DNA of 64,000 nt from Linum tenue. Lineage: Eukaryota; Streptophyta; Magnoliopsida; Malpighiales; Linaceae. Location: positions 60,742,877 to 60,806,876 of the forward strand of contig CAMGYJ010000008.1 in NCBI GenBank assembly GCA_946122785.1, read 5' to 3'. Below are positions 32,757 to 43,300 of the stretch, in pieces (position 1 is the first letter of the stretch; every line of letters starts with the position of its first letter). The notes beneath the pieces were generated by a model, which had not been told where the DNA came from, did no database searches, and saw only the letters and a program-made list of their open reading frames with translations. The position numbers and the translations under genes were made by a program.

Positions 32757-34067
32757 ATGGCAAAACCCGACCTCAAGCACCCGTTCATCCGGGATTTGAA
32801 GAGGAGTCCCCACAAGGATCGTTTTAAGGGCTTCCTGGCCTGCTCGTTTGGGCAGCATCATTGCTGGTCTGGGCGTGAGTTTGAGAAGCTGAATTGCTAC
32901 GATCACTTCTCCGCCATTGTCACCAACCGCCCTTGGCGCCGTCTGCTCTCCATTCGCGAGAAGGTTTACCACGAGCTCGTGCTTGAGTTCTATACGACCT
33001 TCAAGCACGAAGAGACGGAGGATTGGGCAGACGGTAAAGCCATCAAGTTCAGGCTCGGCGGTGCACCCCACTCCATGAGCTACCACGCCTTGGCGACCGC
33101 TCTCGACCTAGGCTTGGCCGATGATAGGGACTACGTCACCGAGCTCACCGATCCGGTGGGAGTGAACTTCAAGACGTTGTACACCCGCCTAGCTCAGCCA
33201 GGCCAGCGTCCCTTCGTGGTCGGGCGGACGAAGGCCAGCACCCTGCAGCTCGATAACCGCATTCTCCACCACTTGCTGGCGAAGTCCTACACTCCAGTTG
33301 GGGAAAGTGTCAGCACCATCACAAAGAGAGACATGTACTTCATCCAGTCCATCCGCCAGGGGAACCATCTTCTCCACCTGGGTTCTGTGGTGGCCAGAAC
33401 CTTTGACAAGAGTGCTTCCGAATTGAAGAGCCTGCACTGCACTCCCCTTATCACCCGCCTGGCCACCTACTTCCAGATATCACTGCAGGGGTGCACAGAG
33501 CCAGGGGGCACCAGTGTCTTTGGCGAAGAAACGATTCAGCACATGCACCTGCTTCGAGTCAAGCGCGGCATCAAGTGGATCGCGGGGTTTCCTGAACCTC
33601 AGATCCCAGCGGAGGACCAGCCTGATGCTTCTGAGGATGAGGCTACTGCGGATGACCAACCCGAGGATGTGGATGATGCTACTGCACCCCGCCCCACCAC
33701 CTTCGAGTACGGGGGTGGCAGCTCCACTTTCCCCGGCCAGGACTACTTCACTCACCAGTTCGAGCAGCTTCGTCTCCAGAATCAGCAGCTCCTCGACCAT
33801 TATATCTAGTTCCAGCAGCAGTACTCGGCTCACCAGGCCGAGTATCAGACCTGGATGGCTGCCCTTAATGAGAGCCTTGACTATATGGAGACCCAGCAGG
33901 GGGTGACCCTGGCTCACATCGAGCGGGAGAAGGCCCGATCTCGGCGCATGCAGGAGTCCAGCAGCACCTGCTCCACTTGCTACCGAGCGAGCAGCCAGTC
34001 TAGAGGAGTCCCTGGGAGGACTCGCCACTTCCTCCCCCGCCAGCTGATGATGATGACGCCTTCATGA
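32757..34067 (+). pseudogene. E2 ORF3 (env-position Athila ORF), one in-frame TAG
   Basis: I choose the ATG at 32757 (MAKPDLKHPFIRDLKRSP) because it sits right after a strong acceptor-like TTTTGCAG and E6 shows homology only downstream. The frame is open to a TAG at 33807-33809 (350 codons) and continues in frame for a further 85 codons to a TGA at 34065-34067. The domain LSIREKVYHELVLEFYTTFKHEE...IKFRLGGAPHSMSY resembles the plant-transposon/ATHILA ORF family found after integrase in Athila elements. The C-terminal part is acidic then Gln-rich (EQLRLQNQQLLDHY). I see no signal peptide or membrane segment, so an envelope role is not supported by sequence. Confidence 0.75.
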
Positions 34068-35941
34068 ACGACATCGATCTGGAAAACCTTGGCGACGATT
34101 AGGTTGTACTCGTCGCCCCTCTGAGTGTGTTTTCATTTCAGACTTTTCATGTTTGCTCCATGTGTGTGTGGAGCTTGAACTTAGTCTGTCATTTGTTTTT
34201 GTCTTTTTCTTTTGTGGATTGTCTATTTTGTGGCCATCTGGGCTAACTCTGATCCCTAACACACAGTGTGCTGGTGTGCTCTTGATGTTCCCTTCGTGCA
34301 GAACTGTCCATCGTTCCATATGTTTCCCACTGACTGGTCCACTTCCAGTCTCCCGACAGTATTTCAATCCGGTACCATCGTTCCCCTTATCTCTCCTTAT
34401 CTCTCCCTATGCTCCATTGAGGGCAATGATGTGCTTAAGTGTGGGGAGGTGCTTTGTGTCGGTTGGAATGGAATCTATATATGTGTGCTTGGAGCCTAGT
34501 CCGCTGTCCAAATCTTAAGATTTGAGGGCTCCAAGTACTACTGTTTGCTTGATCGTATTGGCACTATGATTTGATTGGTGAATTGAATGGTTTTCGGATT
34601 AATGCATGACAACTGGATTGTGACTAGGACAACCTATGATGATGACTGAGACGTGCAGTAGAGTTGTGTAAGGGTTCAGTTTTTAACTGTTTGCTTACCA
34701 ACTGTGACTTGGATTGATCAATTTTTCTTGACAGTCGTTTATGCATCTAGTTCAGGGAATCAGAATGAGAGATAGAGCATATAGGTAGCCATGTGAGATT
34801 TGAGCCTGCTCGTTTCTTTCTTGTGCGATAGTTCCCTCTTCCATGATGTGTAGCATTCACGTTGTCATTAGCTAAGATGATGGAGGCATAGGATTAGCCC
34901 ACGACCAAATTGATTGTCCTGGTGTGTCATACCCCCCTAGTCAGCCCCTTTGAGCCGTGTGTTATCCTTTCTTTCGGTCTACAATGAAAAATCACCCTTT
35001 TGCATCTCTTAGAAGGTTCCACAGAGTGGTTTTTACATGTTTTCTGCTGTTCTGCTAAATGTAATGTGAGGGTTGGAGGTAGTTCTTAAGAAGTTGGGCA
35101 TGTGTTTGAAAAATGTGAATAGGTGGTGGTTCTCTCAAGAAATGAAAAAAAAAAAGAAGAAAAAGAAAAAATGAATGAAAGCAAAAGAGAGCCACCACCA
35201 AAAATCTGAATAGTGCCCATTAAGTAGTGTTTCTTAGCAGTCTGGCTTGGAAATACTAGCATTTTTGTGACCTCTTTCGCTCTTTCTCTCTAAAGAATTT
35301 GAGTAATCCAGAATGGCAAGAAAGAAAGTAAGTGATTTGATTGGCTGTGATTGTGTTGGGTTGGAATTGTGGAACCTTGTGCTATGAATACTTCCACCAC
35401 CTAAAAGGCCTTTTTCCCATGTCCAAGACCCTAGCCAGTCATTTGAACCTATGTCTAAGACCTCCGGATTAGTTAGTGATGACACCCCATCTGTGAACTC
35501 TAGCATTTAGAGGCTGCCGTCATGGTGAAGAGATGTTAGGGATTGAGAGAATAAGCATGTGCATTTTTCTCATCAAATTGTCCTGACCCCACTGGTCGAG
35601 AGTGAGCGATTCATTTTCTCATACTCTCTATACTCTTTACCCCAGTGAGGACCTAGATTTCTCGGCCTCAATTCTGATATCTTGAGTTTTGTGAATGAGG
35701 CGACTGTCTTGAGTAAGTGGTTGAGTCAAGTCTATGTTGGTTGATGAACAGAAGGGAGACTCCTCCTTTACTCAATTTTGCTGCACTCAAATGTCCTCTG
35801 TGGTGGTTGTCGAGGTTCTTGTTGAAGTTGTTCATGTATTGATGTTTGGAAGCCAGTACCATTCACGTGTTCTGTGCCTATATGATTTGTCCCCAATGTT
35901 GGTATGATGGAGATATGTGAGCTTACCTTGTGTCTAACTTG
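34068..35941 (+). other. E2 3' region with internal PPT-like tract and long hairpin
   Basis: No credible coding. TGCTCCATTGAGGGCAATG is followed by AAGTGTGGGG at 34437-34446. The hairpin 34485-34538 has outer stem GTGCTTGGAGCC with GGCTCCAAGTAC and a 16-base perfect inner palindrome CAAATCTTAAGATTTG. An A-rich tract lies at 35144-35172. Confidence 0.7.
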
Positions 35942-35980
35942 GTTTGCTTGGGGACAAGCAAACGGTTAAGTGTGGGGGAG
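35942..35980 (+). other. E2 GGGA-loop hairpin and 3' PPT
   Basis: Nine-pair stem GTTTGCTTG with CAAGCAAAC around a GGGA loop (35942-35963), then AAGTGTGGGGGAG (35968-35980) two bases before the 3' LTR. Confidence 0.8.
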
Positions 35981-35982
35981 TT

Positions 35983-38722
35983 TGATAGACCGTTAATTGC
36001 ACATGTTTGTACCCCTATTCTTATACCGTTTGAGATGTTGATTCTCGCATTTTAGGTCGATTTCACGCTAGGTTGTTCTTGTTTGTGATATTTCAGGTCC
36101 TAGTACGTGAATGAAGGCTTGGGAACGAGTTCCGAGTCGATTGGACGAGGATTGGACATTTCGCGGGAAGCTGATGGAGCCACACAGGCACGCCTAAAAC
36201 TTACACGGCCGTGTGGCACCAAATTGCACGGGCAAAGTCACACGGGCCGTGTAGGGGACCCCCTGAGGCCGTGTGGAAATTCCAGGGAACTCACACGGCC
36301 ATCCTGGAATTCCACACGACCGTGTGGGTCGTGGCCGTGTAGGAAGCCTGAGTCACTTATCAAAACGCCGCGATTTGCACAACTCACACGAACAGTTGGG
36401 GATGCCACACGGCCGTGTGGCCTAGCCGTGTGAGTCGGGATTTTCTGGGTTTTAACCCAGTTTTCAGCAAAGAAGAAGGGGTTCCGAGTTTTAGAGAAAG
36501 AAAGGGATTCCTAGAGAGAGAAAGCGACGAACCAGAGTTCCCAAGTGCCCTAGCTTGATCTTCATCACCATTGGAGCTCGGCTCACACTCGGAGAAGTGC
36601 CGATTGACGACAAGGAGCAGATTCTCATCCTTCACAACATGATTTCTGCATCTGAGCTTCCTTTTGCTTCTCTCTCCATGGAGTAACTTCCTCATTCATC
36701 TGGGTATGGAGAACCGTAGATTTGTGTGTTAGGTCAGATTGTATGAACCCAAGTACAGATTCTGTGATTTGATTATATTCAATTGAGGTTTGAACTGTTG
36801 AATGGCATGAATCCTAATCAAATTCATGTTGTTTCTGCTTTAACCTAGAAAGAGAATATCTGCCTAGGTTGATAGAGCACCCTTGATTGAAGGTAGGGAG
36901 TTGGTGAATTCACTTCGGTAGTGGAGGTTTTGTTCATTAGGCCCTCAATCTGTTTACTCCGGTGGAGGTTAGTCGCCCGCTGAAGACTTAGATTGAGAGG
37001 GTCTGGAGACCTTTAGTCAAGACTTCAGGCTATTTAAGAACCTCCCACAGTATAACTATCATAGAAATTGAACTTGGTAAATCGCAATCCGGCTTAACTA
37101 CAGTCTAGGGGGAACCATATCCGGGTGACCTCTCTCGAATTGAAAACAACCGTTTAATTGCTTGCTTGTTTACTGGTTTGGACCTGCATTAAATTTTCAC
37201 TTCTAGATAATAAGAACTCACTGAGTAGTCATCACATCTAGGACCCGGGTTGACATTAAAACCCAAACCCGCTATACTACTGATGACTCGGTATTTGCAC
37301 ATGTTTTTCCCTTTGTTTCTTGATTGTTTGAGCTTGAATTATCGTGTCTTTGGCCTATTTTACGCTAGGTTGTGTTCCTTTGTCATATTTCAGGTCCTAG
37401 CACATAAAGTGAAGCATAGGCGCAAGTTTCAAGTCAATCAAAGATCAATTGACGATTCGGGAGACGAAACTCGGGCATGACCTGAAGAAGAATGGATTTC
37501 TACCTCACTTTATGGACAAAGAATCATGCAAGCTTGTCATGAAAATAAAGAGGACGATACTACGAGCGTCTGGGATCAAACGGCGACTGATTCGGAGTCT
37601 GGACGAGGGAGAAACGAACCATTAAACAGAGGCTGAGCAAGCCACACGGGCATCCTGGAACTCCACACGGCCGTGTGGGTCGTGGCCGTGTGGAAATCAC
37701 CGAGCCTTCACACGGGCAGCTGGGAAAGCCACATGGCCGTGTGGCCTGGCCGCGTGATCGGGAATTTCTGTTTAAAACCCGATTTTCAGCAAAAAGAAGG
37801 GAGAGAGCTGGGTTTTTGGTTCCCAAACACCCAAGGGACGAACCCTAGAGAGAGAGCGACTTGGGAATATTCTTGGAGCTATTTTGGAGGATTTCTTCGC
37901 CATTGGAGCTCGGGAATCAAGCTTGGAGATGGAGATTGGAGATCTAGATCAGATTTCTGCAGTCTCTCTCTTCTCTATGGAGTAACTTCCCTTCACTTAG
38001 GTTTTGAGGAACCCTAGTTCCATGTGTTAGGATCTTTCTTGTATGAAGTTTTGGATGCTATATTGTTTGATTATAATTGATTGAGGCATGATTTATTGAG
38101 TCAATTGAATCTTGATCAAATTCTCTTGATTTCTGCTTTAACCTATGATAGATAGAATCTGATTAGGTTAAGAGAGCTTCCTTGATTGATAGTGGTGAGT
38201 TGGTTGTGCGAGAGTCAATCAATTCAATGCTTTGTACTGGAATTCATTCCAGTAGTGGAGGTCTGTGTGAATCGCCTTAGCAGTCTATCCCGGTGAAGGC
38301 TAGTCGCCTGCCGGGTATTCTGTCTGAGAGGGCTTGGTCAGCTTAAGAGATTCCAAGCTAGTTTAGGATCTTCCGCAGTTTAATTAACAGTAGATCAACC
38401 AAAGGTAATTGCAACTTGGACCTAATTGAGGAGCTAGGGGGACTCATACCTAAGTGAGTTCCCAACTTGTAATTAGTAGAATAGTCAGTAGAGTAGTTTA
38501 TAAATCAATCCTTAATCTAGTTTGCTAGATAATGAACTGAAGCTGAGTAATAGTAACTCTAGAGACCCGTGGATTCGATATTTATTACTTGTGCCACTAT
38601 ACTGCAGTCCCTTTCATTGGTTACACTTGGCCATTGTTAGGTGTTCTGTTTTAGCGTGTCAACTACGCTTTAGGAAGTGGTTACATTTGGCCATTTTCTA
38701 GAGTGACGGTTAGAGTGAGTCA
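35983..38722 (+). repeat. E2 3' LTR, split by solo LTR E5
   Basis: About 1.35 kb after removing E5 and its duplication. Relative to the 5' LTR it lacks about 46 bp near 36914. It preserves the empty E4 target CTGTT at 36950-36954. Palindrome array (CACACGG/CCGTGTG) at about 36180-36435. Confidence 0.9.
37281..38661 (+). mobile_element. E5: solo LTR with mosaic structure
   Basis: 1381 bp, TGATGACTCGGTATTTGCAC...TTTTAGCGTGTCA, flanked by ACTAC (37276-37280 and 38662-38666) with no internal region. The first part (to about 37620) is closely similar to the E3 LTR; the palindrome array (about 37636-37760) uses the CACACGG/CCGTGTG arms of E2; 38030-38450 resembles E1; then GAACTGAAGCTGAGTAATAG is E3-like; the last 20 bases are E1-like. 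Confidence 0.9.
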
Positions 38723-38727
38723 GGCAT

Positions 38728-39387
38728 AAAGGAAGTAACTGGTTTGATTGGTTGTTAATGTGTTGGGTTTGGAACTGGAACCTTGTGCTATGAATACTTC
38801 CACCACCTAAAAGGTTTTTTCCCCATGTCCAAGACCCTAGCCAGTCACTTGAACCTGTGTCTAAGACCTCCAGATTAGTTAGTGGTGACATCCCTTGTGT
38901 GAACTCTAACATTTAGAGGCTGCCATCATGGTGAAGAGACGTTGGGGAATGAGAGAATAAGCATGAGCATTTTTCACATCAAATTGTCCTGACCCCACTA
39001 GTCGAGAGTGAGCGATTCATTTCCTTGTTCTTTATACTCTTTACCCCAGTGAGGACCTAGATGGCTCGGTCTTGATGCTGATGTCTTGAGTTTGATGCAT
39101 GCGATGACTGTCTTGGCTAAGTGGTTAAGTCGAGTCTATGTTGGTTGGTGAACAGAAGGGAGACTCTTCCCTTACCCGATTTTGCTGCACTCGAATGTCT
39201 TCTTTGGTGGTTGTCGAGGTTGCTGTTAAAGTTGTCCATGTGTTAATGATCTAAAGCCAGTAGGATTCACGTGTTTTGTGCCGATATGATATGTCCCCAA
39301 GGGTTGCATGATTAAGATGTTTTGAGCTTACCTTGTATCTGACTTGGTTTGCTTGGGGACAAGCAAACGATTAAGTGTGAGGGAATT
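38728..39387 (+). other. E1 3' region, continued after E2, with GGGA-loop hairpin and PPT
   Basis: Continues the E1 3' region from 13805. At 39347-39368 the stem GTTTGCTTG with CAAGCAAAC closes on GGGA; the 3' PPT reads AAGTGTGAGGGAA (39373-39385), with one A breaking the G-run. No coding is apparent. Confidence 0.75.
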
Positions 39388-40661
39388 TGATAACACCGTA
39401 TTCACACATGTTTTTCCTCTCATTTCTTGATCGTTTAGCTTAGTGATTGGTCATTCCTTGGCCTATTTTATGCTAGGTTGTGTTCTTTTGTCATATTTCA
39501 GGTCCTAGTACGTAGATATGGTCTTGGGACGAGTTTCAGGACATTTGGAGGTGAAAGCAAGTCGATCGCAAGAATGGGAAGCATAGCTGTTGAAAAACAC
39601 ACCCTCGCGAGAATGTGCTAGAGGCCGTGTTTTTCCTCTGCCCTCCACGAAATCGCCATTCAAAAACCCGGTCTCTTGTGATTAAAACACGGTCGTGTTT
39701 TTGGGCTTAGAGGCCGTGTTTTGCACCTGTGCGGGTTTTATTTGGCGAGGAGCTCATATTTTGGGGAAATCGAGTTTTTGAGCAAAAAACAGAGCTTTAG
39801 AGAGAGAAAGTGCGAAGAACAAACCCTATGAGCTATTTGGAGTGGATTTCTCATCATTGAAGCCCAGATTGCATCCCCAGGAGTGAAGATCGACATCCCA
39901 GAGCACATTAACCTCATATTTATGAGTATGACTACTCTGATTTCTATTTTCCTCTCTCGCTCTATGGAGTAGAACCTTCTCTCACTTGGATATGAAGAAC
40001 CCTAGTTCCTTGTGTTAGGAATCTTGATTGTAATGACTTTGGATTGATATACTGATTGATTTTAATCAATTGATGTATGATTCATTGAGTCAATTGAAGC
40101 ATGATCATCTTTTCCTGATTTCTGCTGCAACCTGAGATAGATAGAATCTGATTAGGTTGTTAGAGCTTCATCAATCGGTAGTGGTAGATTGGTTATACGA
40201 GAGTTAATCGATTTACTGCTTTGTACTGGAATCCAATTCCAGTAGAGGAGTTTTGCGTTTATTGCCTCTGCAGTCTATCCAGGTGAAGGTTAGTCGCATG
40301 CCGGTTAGTTTGCTTGAGAGGGCTTGGTCAGCTTATGAGATTCAAAGCTACTGTCGGATCTTCCGCAGTTTAATCAACAGTTAATCAACCCAGGGTAATT
40401 ACAACCTTGACCTAACTACGGAGCTAGGGGGATTCGTTCCCTAGTTACTCTTCCCTTGCTAAAGAACTTTGAACCATTTCCTACTTTCTTACTACTTTTA
40501 CTTAAAATCACAATCACTCGACTTAGTTTGCTAGATAATAGATAATCACGGAGTAGGCAGTAGATCTAGACCCCTTGTTGACAAATAAAGCTTGCCACTT
40601 TACTGCATTTCCGGACTGCGATTACACTTGGTCGCAGTTTGTGTTGTGTTTTAGCGTGTCA
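39388..40661 (+). repeat. E1 3' LTR
   Basis: 1274 bp. Compared with the 5' LTR, part of the palindrome array is deleted (about 39590-39640). Followed by the ACACG duplication. Confidence 0.92.
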
Positions 40662-40666
40662 ACACG

Positions 40667-41138
40667 CCAACCAACACATAATGAAATGGAGGGGAAACAT
40701 CTCATGCACACTAACATCCTCCATAGTGCTACACTAGCCTCCCTAGATTGCATACTACCATAACAACTCGCAATTCTAAGCACACTAAGTAAGTAATTAC
40801 AAAGTATAATGTAATTGGAGCCCTCAAATTTTTAAAATTTGGGCAATGGACTTGGTTCCCAGAAAAACAGAAAAGCATCATTTATCATACACAAATACAA
40901 TAGATAACCCCCTCCCCCCCCCCCCCCCACACACACTTAAGCACGAAATTGTTCTCAATGGAGGAAAGATAAGAAAGGTAGAACAAAATTATCAGATTGG
41001 CGATGAATGATGGAAGGTCAAGGAAATCCAACAGGCATGGGAGAAGCGATCTCTGACATCCAAGACATAAAAAATGCCTAGGGGTGAATCTAATAAACAT
41101 ACACAAAAAAAAAAAAAAACAAAAGAGAAAAAATGACC
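40667..41138 (-). other. Minus-strand Athila-like remnant: 3' region with hairpin and expanded G-run
   Basis: On the minus strand CCATTGAGAACAATTTCGTG and CTTAAGTGTGTGTG are followed by a run of 15 G (40914-40928) and a further GGGGG: the internal PPT-like tract, expanded. The long hairpin follows (40815-40860), with inner stem CAAATTT and AAATTTG kept and a decayed outer stem. The segment appears to be the other side of 8227-8984, split by E1. Confidence 0.6.
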
Positions 41139-42017
41139 GTTTGGTTTGCCACCCTCAAGCCCATCTTTTACATCTTTAGTTTGACAGATGGTGGATCACA
41201 AGTCATTCCAAAATCAGGTGCCTCTAAAAGCCGTTGCACATCACTCTTGAGGTACAACTCCAACTAGTGGCTATTAGGGTAATAAAAATCCAATTGGCCA
41301 TCTGGAAGGATGCAGGCGAGTGAATGCTCGACTGACCAAGGTGGTTGCGGCTCCATGACTGGAATCAGCTCATATTGATCTCCACCTCTCCTCCCATGAG
41401 GCTTTGGTTCCTTCACATTGGCTTGTCACTCCTTGGATTTCGCCTTCAGCGACTTAGATGGCTTGAGTGGTGAAGGAGGAGAGGGCTCTCTATCCTACAA
41501 AACATCCACCATAGAATGACACACAACAGACTCGTAAATATGGTGAGATAAGGCATTCATAGAAGAAAGTGCAAAATCATGATAACAGAATCAAGATTCA
41601 CACTATAATTCCTCACCAGCTTGCAAGATCAATATCTCACATGCACAGTAAATGCCTGTCAGATGTTCCCGGCACAATAAATGCAATGGAGAACGGTGTT
41701 GTCAAGGTACTAGTGTTCCTTGATGGCCCCCTCACGGACTACACGAAACTGCGTGTCAATGTCATGAGTATGACATAGATTCTGCAGATACGCGTGGTGG
41801 AGCGACATGATCCTACAAAATACACATGCCATAGGTGGAACAACCATGTCAAAAAAAAGTATAAAGGGGGGAAAAGATTTTCCCCCACACTTAAGCACAT
41901 AGAACACGACATTACGGCCGGTTGCAGAACCGCTAGATAAATCCTGCAAACTATAAAGAAAACCAAAATCAGGGTGCATAATCTACTCAATGGAGGCAAA
42001 CACCTAGTTCACATAAA
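41139..42017 (-). pseudogene. Minus-strand Athila-like remnant: protease-tail ORF and upstream
   Basis: On the minus strand, a broken frame at about 41400-41150 carries QYELIPVMEPQPPW, SLACILPDGQ and LELYLKSDVQRLL, clearly related to the C-terminal ORF of E1 (12191-12676). Upstream the frames are broken; ILILQAGEEL (about 41610) may be the protease tail. Near 41880 the minus strand has GCTTAAGTGTGGGGGAAAA and then TTTTGTAGGATCATGTCG, resembling the region just before ORF3 in E2. All decayed. Confidence 0.5.
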
Positions 42018-42484
42018 TCTAGCAACCTAGTAATTGCAGTCGGTTCTCAATCAAACAATCATGCATCTCAATACCCCGTTCTCTACCTAACCATCGACTC
42101 TCCAAAAGAAAACTAATCAAAGAAGTGGAAAATATCCTAGTGACTCAAGTAGACTCCTAAGAGGAGAATGGGAAGGGCAAAAACTGGTTGGGACGACCCG
42201 CCGGAACTTCACTGAAAAGTCCACGAAATGATGGCTGGAAAAGTCGTCGAAAAAATAATTTGCTCCGATCGACCCCAAAATTTAATGGAAGGGGCGCCAG
42301 ATGAGGTATGAATTGGTAAGAAGTCGGATTTGGCAGGTCGGACGAAGGAAAGATGTGCGGCAGAGCGACGAAAGACTCGAGTTCGACGTTCAGGTAGAGG
42401 AGAGAGGGGAGAGAAATGGACATCTTGTTCTTTGAGCCCTTTGAGCTGTCAACATGTATGGTCAATTTGAGGGTCCATAGGTAG
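42018..42484. repeat. 467-bp duplicated target segment, left copy
   Basis: TCTAGCAACCTAGTAATTG to CCATAGGTAG, repeated in the same orientation at 46450-46916 on the other side of E7. I see three differences between the copies. The segment itself is part of the old minus-strand Athila-like spacer before ORF3 (minus strand has CGCCGGAACTTCC and similar words as in E2 near 32080). Confidence 0.85.
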
Positions 42485-43137
42485 AAGGAAGGAAGATCTC
42501 CCATGGTGTGAACACAGGGTGTGAAAGGAATACAAGTGTGAAAGGAATATCAAGTGTGAACACAAGCCATGTGAGGGAGGATTGCATGGCTAGAATCTAG
42601 GGAGTTGTTGACCAAGTCATTTACTTGTCTTTTAAGGATTGTGTTTTCCTTTTACTTGTCTTTTAAGGATTGTGTTTTTTCCTTTTACTTGTAGGATTTG
42701 TTTTTCATTTTAAGCTTTGGATTTGTGTTAGCTAGTCTATAAATAAGAGGCTGAGTTCCTCATTGTAACTCATTCAATTATCAATCAACTTTCAAGTTAC
42801 AAGTTCATACGAACTAGTTCTTTGTGCAAGCTTCTGTTGAGAGTGCTCCAGGAGTTTCACGTGTCTCTTATCAACTAGAGAACGCGTCTAGTTGTGGCGA
42901 GCTTCTACCCAATAGCGATTGGCCTTATTCACGAGTGGGTGATTGTTTGATTGGTTTCATATACCAATTGGCCTTTCACACGAGTTGGAATCTGTTTGAT
43001 CGTGTTCCATCATTATCTTTTGTTTGAGTTCTTGTTCGTTGGAGAAAAGCTTCGAAAACCCATAAAAAGTAGGAAAGCTGCGTACTTTGGTCATATAATC
43101 CGAGTTCGAGGGTTCTCTTCGGATTTGGATCACATCA
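42480..43137 (+). repeat. E7 5' LTR
   Basis: 658 bp ending CACATCA. Contains a 36-base-scale repeat of CTTTTAAGGATTGTGTTTTCC (two copies near 42633 and 42660) and a TATA box. Confidence 0.85.
42738..42745 (+). promoter_or_regulatory. TATA box in E7 5' LTR
   Basis: TATAAATA followed by AGAGGCTGAG; a second copy is at 46050-46057 in the 3' LTR. It lies about 400 bases before the LTR end, leaving room for a leader. Confidence 0.55.
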
Positions 43138-43139
43138 AG

Positions 43140-43153
43140 TGGTATCAGAGCCC
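43140..43153 (+). other. E7 primer binding site (initiator tRNA-Met)
   Basis: TGGTATCAGAGCCC, two bases after the 5' LTR. Confidence 0.88.
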
Positions 43154-43300
43154 GGTTCAAACGCAGCGGAGAAGAAGGTTCTTTGACAATCTTGTCGTGT
43201 TCTTGAAGGTTTTGACGTCATCGTAAAGGATCTTGGAGGAGTCTTTACGTTCTTGAAGGTTCTTGCGAGCTATCTTGAAGGAGTAATTAGTGCCGCAAAT

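Larger units (their letters stand above)
13806..38722 (+). mobile_element. E2: full-size Athila-like element with gag-pol and ORF3, host of E3-E5
   Basis: LTRs start TGATAGACCGTTAATTGCAC and end TAGAGTGAGTCA or TAGAGCGAGTCA. The duplication GGCAT flanks the element (13801-13805 and 38723-38727), and joining the flanks restores the E1 3' region. After removing E3, E4 and E5 the element is about 12.7 kb, with gag, protease, RT, RNase H, integrase and an env-position ORF3: an autonomous-type Athila layout. Several in-frame stops and frameshifts mean it is dead today. Confidence 0.92.
8990..40661 (+). mobile_element. E1: non-autonomous Athila-like LTR retrotransposon containing nested E2-E5
   Basis: The 5' LTR (8990-10275) and 3' LTR (39388-40661) both start TGATAACACCGTATTC and end TTTTAGCGTGTCA. 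A 5-bp duplication ACACG flanks the whole unit (8985-8989 and 40662-40666). Without the nested E2 the element is about 6.75 kb. It has a tRNA-Asp PBS, a decayed gag, a short protease-tail ORF and a long 3' region, but no RT, RNase H or integrase. It interrupts an older minus-strand element. Confidence 0.92.

Noticed and set aside
32757..34067. ORF3 as a true envelope gene
   Set aside because: No signal peptide, transmembrane segment or glycoprotein features seen; only the position after integrase is env-like.
42157..42504. Minus-strand 115-codon frame as a gene
   Set aside because: Lies in the duplicated Athila-like spacer and overlaps the E7 LTR boundary; resembles the non-coding leader region of E2 near 32080.
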